64,000 bases of DNA from Algoriphagus boritolerans DSM 17298 = JCM 18970 (GTDB lineage: Bacteria > Bacteroidota > Bacteroidia > Cytophagales > Cyclobacteriaceae), in assembly GCF_900108085.1 (NCBI RefSeq), contig NZ_FNVR01000008.1, positions 99,907 to 163,906 of the forward strand. Reading direction: 5' to 3'. The position numbers and the translations under genes are program-made. Numbering within the stretch: position 1 is the first letter of the stretch; the number at the start of each line of letters is the position of its first letter. Below, one piece after another: positions 29,402 through 37,981 of this stretch. Under the pieces are notes generated by a model. The model had not been told where the DNA came from. It made no database searches and was given only the letters and a program-made list of their open reading frames with translations.

Positions 29402-29440
29402 GCCCCAAAAAAGCTAGACACTCGTTGGGGGCATTTTTTG
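29402..29440. terminator. Bidirectional terminator between surA and the coiled-coil gene
   Basis: GCCCCAA at 29402-29408 pairs with TTGGGG at 29425-29430 (one bulged G before the closing C), 16-nt loop, followed by a T-run; an A-run precedes the stem. It lies between convergent genes. Confidence 0.75.
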
Positions 29441-29758
29441 TTATTTTTTACCAAAAAGTGCCTTAATTCCTGCAAAAATCTGCCTGAAACCGTCTTTGAA
29501 AAGCCCTTTCGACTCCTGAAACTTCGGTTCTAGTTCTTCTTTTTTCTCTTTAAATTCCCGCTCCAGCATTTCTTTACCTTTGCGAAGTTCTTCTTCAAGG
29601 GAAGTTTTATTCTCCTTTAGATTCTTGATCTTCTCCTCAATCTCCTCTTTGATATCAGCGCCTGCTTCGGCACCTTTTTGGATGAGATCTTCTATTTTGG
29701 CCCCAATTTCCTGAAGGACATCTTCTATTTCCTGAGTGGTTGATTTTTTATTTTCCAT
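29441..29758 (-). CDS. Small charged coiled-coil protein, function unknown
   Basis: A 105-residue protein made almost entirely of Glu, Lys and hydrophobic heptads (about residues 10-85), predicted as one long coiled coil. It ends with a short amphipathic stretch FRQIFAGIKALFGKK that could touch a membrane. No signal peptide or known domain. It lies 71 bp downstream of the ABC exporter on the same strand and ends at a good terminator, so it is probably a real gene. Small proteins of this type are common in Bacteroidota, often annotated only as hypothetical. Confidence 0.7.
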   Translation of the reverse strand: MENKKSTTQEIEDVLQEIGAKIEDLIQKGAEAGADIKEEIEEKIKNLKENKTSLEEELRKGKEMLEREFKEKKEELEPKFQESKGLFKDGFRQIFAGIKALFGKK

Positions 29759-29829
29759 AGCTAAAAGTGATAAGTAATCCCGTCAAGTTAGTCGAAAATA
29801 TTGAGAATCAGCGGACATTCTATTAAAAA

Positions 29830-31623
29830 TCAATCCTCGACAGGCTCTCCCGATTGTGTTTGCTTTTCATAGAGGTCGGCATACACTCCTTTTTGATTCA
29901 TCAACGAATCATGATTCCCTCGCTCTATGATTTTGCCATCATCAAGTACGATGATATGATCAGCAAGTTTTGCAGAAGATACCCGGTGAGAAATGATCAC
30001 TGAGGTGCGATTTTCCATGATTTTGCGAAGGGCAGTCAGAATAGAATTCTCTGTCTTGGTGTCTACCGCAGAGAGGCAATCATCCAAAATCAGGATTCTG
30101 GGCTCTTTGGCTATAGCCCGGGCTATGGATACACGCTGCTTTTGTCCTCCGGATAACGTAATGCCCCGCTCACCCAGCATGGTTTCAAAGCCTTTTGGGA
30201 AGTCAATGATGTTTTGATAAACATCTGCATCTTTAGCGGCTTTTTCGATCAAATCCATATCCGGATGATCTATACCGAAAGCAATATTATTGGCTATAGT
30301 ATCAGAAAAGAGGAATACGTCCTGTGGAACAAATCCCATTTGTCGGCGCAAAGACGAAATGTTATAATTCCGGATATCCTGTCCATCTACTTCAATCTTG
30401 CCAGAGGTGGGGTCATACATCCGCATCAGCAGATTGGCAATAGTTGATTTTCCTGATCCTGTAGTACCGATGATGCCTAAGGTTTGGCCGGCTTTGATTT
30501 CAAATGAAACCTGGTCCAAAGCCTGAATTCCAGACTCCGGATAATAGAAAGAAAGATTCTCTACCACAATTCTGCCCTGAATCTCTGAATCCAGATTCTT
30601 CAGGCTCACAATGTCATTTTTGATATCCAAAAATTCATTGATTCTCGTTTGCGATGCCGCCGCCCGCTGCACAATACTAGTCACCCAGCCTAAGGAGGTT
30701 ACAGGCCATGTCAGAATGTTGACATACAAAATAAACTCCGCGATCACGCCATACCCGATTTCCCCTTGAATCACCTGAATACCGCCTACATAGACTGTAA
30801 TGATGGTGGATATCCCAACCAAGGCCATAATCAAGGGAAAAAACAAGGCATTCACCCGTGTGAGATTGATTGACTTGATTTTATATTCTTCACTTGCTTT
30901 GGTAAACTCCCTTGCAGAATCCTCCTCTCGCACAAATGCTTTCAAGACCCGAATTCCGGAAAAAGCCTCCTGAACGAAAGTGCTCAGTTCTGATAGGCTT
31001 CGCTGTATTTTTTCCGATCGTTCATTGATCAGATTATTGACAAAGTAGATACTCACAGACAATATCGGCAATGGAAGCAGGGAATAGAGGGTTAATTCTG
31101 CATTCACAGAAATCATGTAAAAAATCACGAGAGGAAATAGGATCAGCAAGTTTAGCCCATACATGATCGCAGGGCCAAGATACATTCTCACCCGACTTAC
31201 ATCTTCGGTAATTCTTGCCATGAGATCTCCGGTGCTATTTTTCCGATAAAAGCTCAGGGGAAGGTCTTGATAATGCTCAAAGATTTCGTTTTTCATGTCA
31301 TATTCCACTTTGCGGGACATGATAATGATCGTCTGCCTAATCAGAAAAAGAAAAAAACCTCTCAATAAGGCCATCACCAAAATCAAAACCCCAAAAATAA
31401 ATACGACCTGTAAGAAATTTTCTCTGGCCAAATCCCCCATTCCACCTTGCATCAAAGGCCGGTAAAGCGAAAAACTCTCCACCACATAATCTATGGCTAT
31501 TCGTACAAGTTGGGCCGGAATGATTACGAATACATTGGAAATCACAGTAAATACTATACCCAAAAGCAGCAACCCCTTGTATTTATATAAATACTTATTA
31601 ATTCTCCAAAGTGGCTTCACCAA
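29830..31623 (-). CDS. ABC exporter, fused membrane and ATPase domains (MsbA-like)
   Basis: A 597-residue half-transporter. About six membrane helices fill residues 17-310. The ATPase domain (about 340-590) is complete: Walker A GTTGSGKST, Q-loop FVPQDVFLF, signature LSGGQKQR, Walker B ILILDDCLSAVD, and the switch His in VIISHRVSS. The Walker B catalytic residue is Asp (DDC) instead of the usual Glu, which may slow hydrolysis and make one site degenerate. Substrate (lipid or drug) cannot be told. It is divergent from leucine dehydrogenase across a 143-bp gap. Confidence 0.9.
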   Translation of the reverse strand: MVKPLWRINKYLYKYKGLLLLGIVFTVISNVFVIIPAQLVRIAIDYVVESFSLYRPLMQGGMGDLARENFLQVVFIFGVLILVMALLRGFFLFLIRQTIIIMSRKVEYDMKNEIFEHYQDLPLSFYRKNSTGDLMARITEDVSRVRMYLGPAIMYGLNLLILFPLVIFYMISVNAELTLYSLLPLPILSVSIYFVNNLINERSEKIQRSLSELSTFVQEAFSGIRVLKAFVREEDSAREFTKASEEYKIKSINLTRVNALFFPLIMALVGISTIITVYVGGIQVIQGEIGYGVIAEFILYVNILTWPVTSLGWVTSIVQRAAASQTRINEFLDIKNDIVSLKNLDSEIQGRIVVENLSFYYPESGIQALDQVSFEIKAGQTLGIIGTTGSGKSTIANLLMRMYDPTSGKIEVDGQDIRNYNISSLRRQMGFVPQDVFLFSDTIANNIAFGIDHPDMDLIEKAAKDADVYQNIIDFPKGFETMLGERGITLSGGQKQRVSIARAIAKEPRILILDDCLSAVDTKTENSILTALRKIMENRTSVIISHRVSSAKLADHIIVLDDGKIIERGNHDSLMNQKGVYADLYEKQTQSGEPVED

Positions 31624-31675
31624 ATAAAAACTTTAAAATCGAGGATAAACTTATAGAAACTACGGATGCAATTCC

Positions 31676-31727
31676 TTTGTAGGCTGATAAAAGTATTTAA
31701 TTTTGTATCAGCCTTTTCACGAAGGCT
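31676..31727 (+). promoter_or_regulatory. Leucine dehydrogenase promoter with overlapping inverted repeats
   Basis: A -33 TTTG (31676-31679) and a -7 TAATTTTG (31698-31705) are 18 bp apart, a textbook Bacteroidota promoter. A perfect 9-bp inverted repeat, AGGCTGATA (31681-31689) and TATCAGCCT (31706-31714), flanks the -7 element, as an operator would. A second hairpin, AGCCTT/AAGGCT (31710-31715 with 31722-31727), shares its left arm and would lie at the start of the transcript. Confidence 0.75.
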
Positions 31728-31766
31728 ACAGCCCAAATATAACATATTCTAAAAAGCTAAGTTCAG

Positions 31767-32867
31767 ATGTTGGAGATTAATGCAACCGAAAGCGTGCGAG
31801 AGGGATCTATCTTTGGACAGATCAGCACCATGGATCACGAGCAGCTCGTGGTCTGTCACGACCAAGCCACCGGCTTAAAGGCACTCATTGGCATACACAA
31901 TACAGTGCTTGGCCCCGCCCTGGGAGGCACAAGAATGTGGCCTTACGCCACAGAAGCCGAAGCCATTACGGATGTCCTGCGACTCTCCAGGGGCATGACG
32001 TTCAAAAACGCCCTCGCCGGACTAAATCTTGGAGGAGGTAAAGCGGTCATAATCGGCGATCCCAAACTGAAAAATGAAGCTTTCTTAAGAAGATTCGGAC
32101 GATTTGTAGAAAGTCTGGGAGGTCGCTACGTGACCGCCGAAGATGTCAATATGAAGACCTCGGACATGGAATACATTGCCATGGAAACCCGTCATGTCAC
32201 CGGATTGCCCCAGATCAAGGGTGGAGCCGGAGATCCTTCACCCGTGACTGCCTTTGGAGTGTACATGGGAATGAAGGCCGCGGCCAAAAAAGCATTTGGT
32301 TCGGACTCCCTGAAAGGCAAAAAAATAGGTGTGCAAGGGGTGGGTCAAGTTGGAAAATACCTGATCGAATACCTGGTAAAAGAAGGTGCTGAAATTCTGA
32401 TCACGGATATTTTCGAGGAAAAACTCAAAGATATAGCCAAGACTACAGGTGCTACCGTGGTAGACCCCAATGTGATCTATGACCTTCCTATGGACATCTA
32501 TGCTCCCTGTGCCCTCGGCGCAACAATCAACGATCAGACGATCGATCGTCTCAAATGTGCTGTGATCGCGGGTGGTGCCAATAATCAACTTCAGGATGAA
32601 GAAAAACATGGTAAAATCCTGATGAAAAAGGGAATCATCTACGCTCCGGACTTCCTGATCAATGCAGGCGGAGTGATCAATGTGGGTGCTGAATATTATA
32701 AAGAATACCAAAAAGAAACTGTTTTTGCTCAGACTGAAAAGATCTACGACACTTGCCTGGGTATTCTCGAAAAATCCGAAAAAGCGAACATTCCTGCGCA
32801 GCAAGCTGCAATCGAAGTGGCAAAAGCCAGAATCGAAGCCATTGGAAGAGTGAAACTTCCATTCTAA
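31767..32867 (+). CDS. ldh: Leucine (branched-chain amino acid) dehydrogenase
   Basis: NAD-dependent oxidative deamination of leucine, valine and isoleucine to the 2-oxo acids, feeding branched-chain fatty-acid primers. The 366-residue protein has the substrate-site motif GPALGGTRMW, the two active-site lysines 12 residues apart (Lys80 in MTFKNALAG and Lys92 in GGGKAV) and a Rossmann motif GVQGVGQVGKYL. Leucine and not glutamate dehydrogenase is indicated by the length and these motifs; phenylalanine dehydrogenase is a less likely alternative. It is a single-gene unit with its own promoter and terminator. Confidence 0.92.
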   Translation: MLEINATESVREGSIFGQISTMDHEQLVVCHDQATGLKALIGIHNTVLGPALGGTRMWPYATEAEAITDVLRLSRGMTFKNALAGLNLGGGKAVIIGDPKLKNEAFLRRFGRFVESLGGRYVTAEDVNMKTSDMEYIAMETRHVTGLPQIKGGAGDPSPVTAFGVYMGMKAAAKKAFGSDSLKGKKIGVQGVGQVGKYLIEYLVKEGAEILITDIFEEKLKDIAKTTGATVVDPNVIYDLPMDIYAPCALGATINDQTIDRLKCAVIAGGANNQLQDEEKHGKILMKKGIIYAPDFLINAGGVINVGAEYYKEYQKETVFAQTEKIYDTCLGILEKSEKANIPAQQAAIEVAKARIEAIGRVKLPF

Positions 32868-32888
32868 CCAAAATCCACAATTTCATCT

Positions 32889-32924
32889 AAACCATCGAAG
32901 GAGCACTTTTCGGTGGTTTTTTTT
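32889..32924 (+). terminator. Rho-independent terminator after leucine dehydrogenase
   Basis: AAACCATCGAA (32889-32899) pairs with TTCGGTGGTTT (32909-32919), 11 bp with one G-U pair, 9-nt loop, followed by T. Strong signal. Confidence 0.88.
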
Positions 32925-32961
32925 GTCCAAATTTGAATGGGTATACCCCGCTCAAATTCCT

Positions 32962-32969
32962 TATATTTG
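32962..32969 (+). promoter_or_regulatory. Candidate -7 element of the nusB operon promoter (TATATTTG)
   Basis: Exact TAnnTTTG match, with a predicted transcript start near 32976, 13 bp before the nusB ATG at 32989. Because it lies inside the longer open frame starting at 32923, it supports the shorter gene. Confidence 0.55.
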
Positions 32970-32988
32970 CGATTCTTTTAAAACCTTT

Positions 32989-34173
32989 ATGCTAAATAGA
33001 AGAATCCTCAGAGTCAAGGCATTTCAGAATCTCTACGCCTTTGAACAATGCAAAGGATCTAATCTCAATATCGCCAAAGACTTCATAAAGGAGTCTTTTT
33101 TGCCGGATCTCAACAGTATGGAAGTACAGGATAAGCCTGCCTTGATCAAAGATACGGAAGAAGCTATCAAGCTTTTTGATCAGAATCTGGAAAATCTGAG
33201 TTTACTCAAGTCTGCTGATCAAAAACCAAAAATAAAGCAGGTAGTACTGGAGGCTTTGAAGCAGTATCACACTGCCAATGAAAAAGACCGGGAGTTTATG
33301 CTCAAAAACATGGTCGCTTCAGCGGAAAGAATCCCCCAACTGTACCTTTTGGCAATTTCGCTTTTGCAGGCTTTTGCCAAACATGTTGAAAAAGAGATTG
33401 AAAAAAAGAAAAAATTCGCGGGAGACAATCCCATAGCCTATGCAAATGAGATGAACCTCGCCAACAATAAGGTGTTGAAAATCATCCGTGAATCCCCGAC
33501 CTACCGGAATGCGATCGCGCGAAATAATGTCGATCTTGACGACATCGAACTTGAAATAAAGGAGTGGTTTAGAGATTACATCAAAACATCAGAAACCTAT
33601 CAAGCCTATCTTCAAATACCCAATCCAACACTGGAACAGGATTATGAAGCTGCGGATGACTTACTGAAAAAGGTAATTTTCAAAAATGAGGTGATACTCA
33701 ATTACTTCTCAGAGAAAGACCTGAATTGGACAGAAAACAAATCTGTAGTACGGAGCTTAGCGTCAAAAGTACTGAAAAACGCCTCCAATCCTGACCCCAA
33801 GGAATCCGAACAGCTACCTGAGATAGCAATCAACTGGGATGAGGATAAGGAGTTTTTTCAAAATATCTTTAACTTCACGATCGAAAACATTGATTCCAGC
33901 AAAGCAATGATTGCCCAAAAAACTAAAAATTGGGACATAGACAGACTGGCTTTCACCGACAAAATCATCATCTCGATGGCGATTGCAGAAATGAAAAATT
34001 TCCCAAGCATCCCGGTGAAAGTAAGCATCAATGAGTACATTGATATATCCAAAACATACAGTACGCCAAAAAGCAAGCAATTTGTAAATGGATTGTTGGA
34101 TGTTTTGGCAAAAGAACTAACCGATAGCGGTCAAATCCGTAAGAGTGGTCGAGGACTTTTAGACAATAAATAA
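32989..34173 (+). CDS. nusB: Transcription antitermination factor NusB, long Bacteroidota form
   Basis: NusB binds boxA RNA with NusE (S10) during rRNA transcription. I start at the ATG at 32989, giving MLNRRILRVKAFQNLYAFEQ, the family N-terminus; an upstream start at 32923 would contain the promoter element. At 394 residues the protein is far longer than the 140-residue E. coli NusB. The C-terminal 100 residues hold the classical NusB helices (DRLAFTDKIIISMAIAEM; VSINEYIDISKTYSTPKSKQFVNGLLD), while a roughly 200-residue helical insert separates them from the N-terminal helix. It heads the cluster nusB-ytxH-DUF1573-yajC-ybbR-coaE. Confidence 0.92.
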   Translation: MLNRRILRVKAFQNLYAFEQCKGSNLNIAKDFIKESFLPDLNSMEVQDKPALIKDTEEAIKLFDQNLENLSLLKSADQKPKIKQVVLEALKQYHTANEKDREFMLKNMVASAERIPQLYLLAISLLQAFAKHVEKEIEKKKKFAGDNPIAYANEMNLANNKVLKIIRESPTYRNAIARNNVDLDDIELEIKEWFRDYIKTSETYQAYLQIPNPTLEQDYEAADDLLKKVIFKNEVILNYFSEKDLNWTENKSVVRSLASKVLKNASNPDPKESEQLPEIAINWDEDKEFFQNIFNFTIENIDSSKAMIAQKTKNWDIDRLAFTDKIIISMAIAEMKNFPSIPVKVSINEYIDISKTYSTPKSKQFVNGLLDVLAKELTDSGQIRKSGRGLLDNK

Positions 34174-34180
34174 GGAAACC

Positions 34181-34483
34181 ATGGGTAAAAGCACAAATAC
34201 ACTATTCGCATTCGCACTCGGCGCCGGAGTTGGCGCCGCTTTGGGCATATTATTCGCACCTGATACAGGAACAAACACCAGAGATAAACTCTCTTTCAAA
34301 CTTTCCAAATACAAGAAAGAATTGGAAGAACTTATCGGTGACCTTGTCGAAGGTAAAGAACTGCATCTTAATGAGGCAAAAACCGAAGGAAAACGAGTCA
34401 TCTCCGAGGCCAAAAACAAGGCAGAAAATCTGCTGAATGACGTAAATAAACTAATCGATCAAATCAATCAGGGAAAAAGCTGA
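34181..34483 (+). CDS. YtxH-domain protein
   Basis: A 100-residue protein with a glycine-rich N-terminal membrane segment (FAFALGAGVGAALGILFAPDTG, about residues 9-30) followed by a charged helix, the YtxH family layout. Family members are small membrane-anchored proteins of unclear, sometimes stress-related, role. It begins 7 bp after the nusB stop. Confidence 0.85.
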   Translation: MGKSTNTLFAFALGAGVGAALGILFAPDTGTNTRDKLSFKLSKYKKELEELIGDLVEGKELHLNEAKTEGKRVISEAKNKAENLLNDVNKLIDQINQGKS

Positions 34484-34577
34484 TTTGAAATATCCATTTG
34501 AACTTCTTCTTGAACAAGGAAGTTTTCATCAATTGTACTGATTCGATATTACACGTAAAAAACCAAACAATAAACAA

Positions 34578-35114
34578 ATGAAAATCAAATTGCTAAGCGT
34601 TTTCGCCTTGGTGTTGGCTATGGCCAGCTCCTGCGACCAAAAAGATGACCAAGCTGCAAAAATTCAGGCATTGGAAGACAAAATCGCCCAATTGGAAAAC
34701 AACAACACCGCTGTAACTCCGGTAAATGCCCAGACTACCACTGCAGCAGATCCAAGTACTTTGGGTCAATTTCAGTTTACTGAAATGGAATACGATTTTG
34801 GTACCATCAACGAAGGTCAAGTAGTAGAGCACATCTTTAACTTCACCAACAACGGTCAGTCACCTTTGGTCATTTCCAACATCACCGCATCTTGCGGATG
34901 TACAAGTCCTGACTGGACCAAAACTCCGGTAAATCCAGGGGAAGAAGGTTTTGTGAAAGTGGTCTTCAACTCCACCGCCAAATCCGGAGCTCAGGCACCC
35001 ACCGTGACTATCCAGGCTAATACGAACCCAACTGTCACCCGATTGAGATTGAAGGGTTCAGTTACACCTAAGTTGGCAGGTGCATCAGCTCCAGCCGGAC
35101 CATTGAAGCGATAA
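34578..35114 (+). CDS. DUF1573-family lipoprotein
   Basis: A 178-residue lipoprotein (lipobox ASSC, Cys19) with a short coiled coil after the Cys (about 25-42). A DUF1573 Ig-like domain (about 65-165) follows and has the hallmark FGTINEGQVVEHIFNFTNNG and the Cys motif TASCGCTSPDW. Function unknown; the family is abundant in Bacteroidota and related to ASH/MSP-like domains. It ends 2 bp before yajC. Confidence 0.88.
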   Translation: MKIKLLSVFALVLAMASSCDQKDDQAAKIQALEDKIAQLENNNTAVTPVNAQTTTAADPSTLGQFQFTEMEYDFGTINEGQVVEHIFNFTNNGQSPLVISNITASCGCTSPDWTKTPVNPGEEGFVKVVFNSTAKSGAQAPTVTIQANTNPTVTRLRLKGSVTPKLAGASAPAGPLKR

Positions 35115-35116
35115 TC

Positions 35117-35434
35117 ATGATCCTTACCGTATTAGCTCAAGCCGCAGCAGGTGGCAGTGGTATTCTTGGCCAGGTATTTCTTTTCGGCTCTATCATTCTG
35201 ATCATGTATTTCTTTATGATCCGACCACAGCAGAAAAAGCAAAAAGACACCAAGAAATTCATTGAAGAAATAAAAAAAGGCGATGATATCGTGACCATAG
35301 GAGGTCTTCACGGAAAAGTCTACAGTGTGGACGGTGATACCGTTCAATTAGAACTTGACCGGGGACTAAAGGTAAAAATCGAAAAATCAGCCATCTCATT
35401 GGACTTCTCAAAAAAGTCAACACCAACAAAATAA
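35117..35434 (+). CDS. yajC: Sec translocase accessory subunit YajC
   Basis: A 105-residue single-pass inner-membrane protein that joins SecDF. The membrane helix lies at about residues 15-37 (GQVFLFGSIILIMYFFMIRP), followed by the signature PQQKKQKD and GDDIVTIGGLHGKV. Length and motifs are standard. Confidence 0.95.
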   Translation: MILTVLAQAAAGGSGILGQVFLFGSIILIMYFFMIRPQQKKQKDTKKFIEEIKKGDDIVTIGGLHGKVYSVDGDTVQLELDRGLKVKIEKSAISLDFSKKSTPTK

Positions 35435-35442
35435 ACTGAGCT

Positions 35443-36408
35443 TTGCCGGAAACCAAAAAATCCTCCGGAAGGATTTCTTCCAAAAGACTCTCAAACCTTA
35501 AAGTGGTAGTACTCTGCGTCGCAGCGGCTACCACTTTTTGGGTTTTAAATGCCCTGAATAAGGACAATTACACCACTATTGTAGATTATCCCATTGCCTG
35601 GGACTTTGACGAGTCCAAGTATATGGCCGTAAAACCCCTTCCCGAAAGTTTCCCAATTCAGATTTCGGGAAACGGATGGGACTTGCTTAGAAAATACTTC
35701 AAGCTAAACGAGCCCCCATTTATTATAAACCTCGCAGAACCATCGTCCAAAAACTTCATCCTTACCTCTGATTTGAAGCGTCCATTGGGTGATTTCATTA
35801 CCCCCACTACTTTGATCGGGACACTGGAAGATTCCATTCATTATCAGATTGACAAAATCGAAACCAGAAAATTGGATTTGGCCATTGATACGACCAGGTA
35901 TAGTCTGGGCAAAAACGTGGAAATCGATGGATTAATTTCTTTTAGTCCAAGCCAGGTTACTGTCAAGGGGCCAAGTTCCTTGCTTGATGATTTTGGGGGG
36001 AAATTTTATGTCGCGATAAATGAGAATCGCATCAGCCAGAATTTCCAGAAATCTGTCAATTTGGAAATCGAAAAAAAACTGGCCGATTTCATCAGTTTGG
36101 AAGAAGAATCAGTGGAAGTAAGCTTCTCGGTTATTCAATACTTGGAAGGAAACAAGCGACTGAAAATAAAGAAGATTAATTTCCCCAGATCAGTCACCCT
36201 CGAAGATGAAGAACTTACTCCCATGATTACGTATCTGATTGATGCCAGTAAAGTCACCGAAATAAAAGATGTCGAGTTTGATGCCATACTGGATTATGGG
36301 AAAAGAAACCGGAAGGACAGCACTATTTCGATTGAAGTAAGACCCAATCCAAGTTATATCAAGGAAATCAAAGTGGAGCCTGCTTTTGTGAAGTTGAAAT
36401 ATGAATAA
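35443..36408 (+). CDS. YbbR-like domain protein
   Basis: A 321-residue protein with one N-terminal membrane helix (about residues 20-38, VVVLCVAAATTFWVLNAL) and extracytoplasmic YbbR-like beta repeats after it. The start is TTG at 35443: an in-frame TGA sits just upstream at 35437-35439, and the next in-frame ATG would remove the membrane helix. In Bacillus the YbbR homologue CdaR modulates a diadenylate cyclase; no such cyclase gene is present here, so the role is open. It overlaps coaE by 8 bp. Confidence 0.82.
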   Translation: MPETKKSSGRISSKRLSNLKVVVLCVAAATTFWVLNALNKDNYTTIVDYPIAWDFDESKYMAVKPLPESFPIQISGNGWDLLRKYFKLNEPPFIINLAEPSSKNFILTSDLKRPLGDFITPTTLIGTLEDSIHYQIDKIETRKLDLAIDTTRYSLGKNVEIDGLISFSPSQVTVKGPSSLLDDFGGKFYVAINENRISQNFQKSVNLEIEKKLADFISLEEESVEVSFSVIQYLEGNKRLKIKKINFPRSVTLEDEELTPMITYLIDASKVTEIKDVEFDAILDYGKRNRKDSTISIEVRPNPSYIKEIKVEPAFVKLKYE

Positions 36409-37009
36409 TTCGCGGCCAATCCGGGTAGGAATCACAGGTGGGATTGGTTCGGGTAAATCCACCGTTTGCCGGGTTTTTAAGATTTTGGGCATCCCGGTCT
36501 ACGCTGCTGATGATAGAGCCAAGTGGCTGATGTCAAATGACTCAGATCTGAAACTCCAACTGACCGAAAGCTTTGGCCCCGGGACATTTCTTCAGGATGG
36601 CACATTAAATCGAGCTTTTTTGGCACAAAAAGTTTTTTCCGATCCGGAGCGAGTAAAAATGATCAATGCCCTCGTTCACCCGGCGGTGGGGAACGATTTC
36701 AAATCCTGGGCAGAAAAACAAACGGCTCCATACCTCCTCAAAGAAGCTGCTTTGCTGTTTGAAACCAATGCATACAAAGAACTGGATAAGGTAATCAATG
36801 TCAGTTCCCCACTTAAAATCAGAATGGCCCGCATACTGATGCGGGATCCGCACCGTGACGAAAATCAAGTCAATCAAATCATCAATCAGCAGCTCCCGGA
36901 TGAAAAGAAGAATGAATTGGCTGATTTCGTGATAAAAAACACGGAAAATAAGCTCCTGATTCCTCAAATTCTGGAGATTCATAAAAAACTCTCTGACGAG
37001 AATTCCTGA
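36401..37009 (+). CDS. coaE: Dephospho-CoA kinase
   Basis: Catalyses the last step of coenzyme A synthesis, phosphorylation of dephospho-CoA. The 202-residue protein has the P-loop GGIGSGKST (residues 13-21), the segment VYAADDRAKWLM, and the lid region RDPHRDENQVNQIINQQL with conserved Asp/Gln. The ATG overlaps the end of the ybbR gene, implying coupled translation. Confidence 0.95.
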   Translation: MNNSRPIRVGITGGIGSGKSTVCRVFKILGIPVYAADDRAKWLMSNDSDLKLQLTESFGPGTFLQDGTLNRAFLAQKVFSDPERVKMINALVHPAVGNDFKSWAEKQTAPYLLKEAALLFETNAYKELDKVINVSSPLKIRMARILMRDPHRDENQVNQIINQQLPDEKKNELADFVIKNTENKLLIPQILEIHKKLSDENS

Positions 37010-37031
37010 CTTTTCAATTCCTATCGGAACT

Positions 37032-37039
37032 TACATTTG
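37032..37039 (+). promoter_or_regulatory. Candidate -7 element upstream of the bestrophin gene (TACATTTG)
   Basis: Exact TAnnTTTG match 52 bp before the bestrophin ATG; no good -33 element was found. Confidence 0.4.
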
Positions 37040-37091
37040 GCCAAGCTGAACAAAACTTGCGCATCTTCAAAAATCCCTAACCCCACCACCG

Positions 37092-37973
37092 ATGAAAGTT
37101 TACAATCCAAAAGACTGGGTCCAGTTGATTTTTTCGATATCAAAATCAGATACCCTTCTCAAATTGGCCCCGATGATCGCATTTGTCACGGTGTTTTCTT
37201 TTGTGGTTGTCTACATTGAACTCCATGTAATCAAAATCAGTGCTGACAGCTGGGTCAGAAATCTGCCACAGATGCATAGCTTACTCAGTTTTGTGATTTC
37301 ACTACTCTTGGTGTTCAGGACAAATACTGCCTATGACCGCTGGTGGGAAGGCAGAAAACAGTGGGGAGAATTGGTCAACAACAGTCGAAACCTTGCGCTG
37401 AAAATCGCAGGAATGGTAGACCCCAGTAATGAAGCGACCCGAAGATTTTTTAGAAAAACCATCCCGATCTTTTCGTTTTCTCTCAAAGACCACCTTCAAT
37501 CCAAAGTCACTGAATACAGTCTTGACGACGATGCAGGTGAGCAAAAGGAAAAATTGGACTTTGAGAAGCATGTGCCAAATCAAATTGCCAAGATCATGTT
37601 TTCCAAAGTAAATCAACTCTATGTTTCCGGGGGAATCACCGGCGACCAATTGATTCTACTAAATGGAGAAATTTCCTCATTTACCAATATCTGTGGAGCC
37701 TGTGAGCGAATCAAAAACACCCCGATTCCATACAGTTACAGTTCATTCATCAGGAAGTTTATTTTGGTCTATACCCTGACACTTCCCTTGGGCTATGCCT
37801 TCACTGTCGGCTATTTAGCCGCGCCTTTGGTAGCCTTTATTTTTTATGTTCTGGCCAGTTTGGAATTGATCGCAGAGGAAATCGAAGAGCCCTTTGGAGC
37901 TGATGAAAATGACTTACCCATGGAGAAAATAGCCGAAAATATTGATCGCCATGTGGGAGAAATTTTAGATTGA
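37092..37973 (+). CDS. Bestrophin-family (UPF0187) anion channel
   Basis: A 293-residue membrane protein of the bestrophin type. The early helix is followed by the diagnostic segment FRTNTAYDRWWEGRKQWGELVNN at residues 75-97, then a long cytoplasmic helical part and two membrane helices near residues 215-255. The C-terminal part has EEIEEPFGADENDLPM, close to the family's calcium-clasp/FGxDxxDLP motif. Bacterial homologues form pentameric anion or cation channels. The gene stands alone, convergent with the NTF2-like gene. Confidence 0.9.
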   Translation: MKVYNPKDWVQLIFSISKSDTLLKLAPMIAFVTVFSFVVVYIELHVIKISADSWVRNLPQMHSLLSFVISLLLVFRTNTAYDRWWEGRKQWGELVNNSRNLALKIAGMVDPSNEATRRFFRKTIPIFSFSLKDHLQSKVTEYSLDDDAGEQKEKLDFEKHVPNQIAKIMFSKVNQLYVSGGITGDQLILLNGEISSFTNICGACERIKNTPIPYSYSSFIRKFILVYTLTLPLGYAFTVGYLAAPLVAFIFYVLASLELIAEEIEEPFGADENDLPMEKIAENIDRHVGEILD

Positions 37974-37981
37974 ACTGAAGC

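Noticed and set aside
32238..32804. 188-residue minus-strand frame in leucine dehydrogenase
   Set aside because: Antisense to the NAD-binding domain and rich in Phe/His as expected for a shadow.
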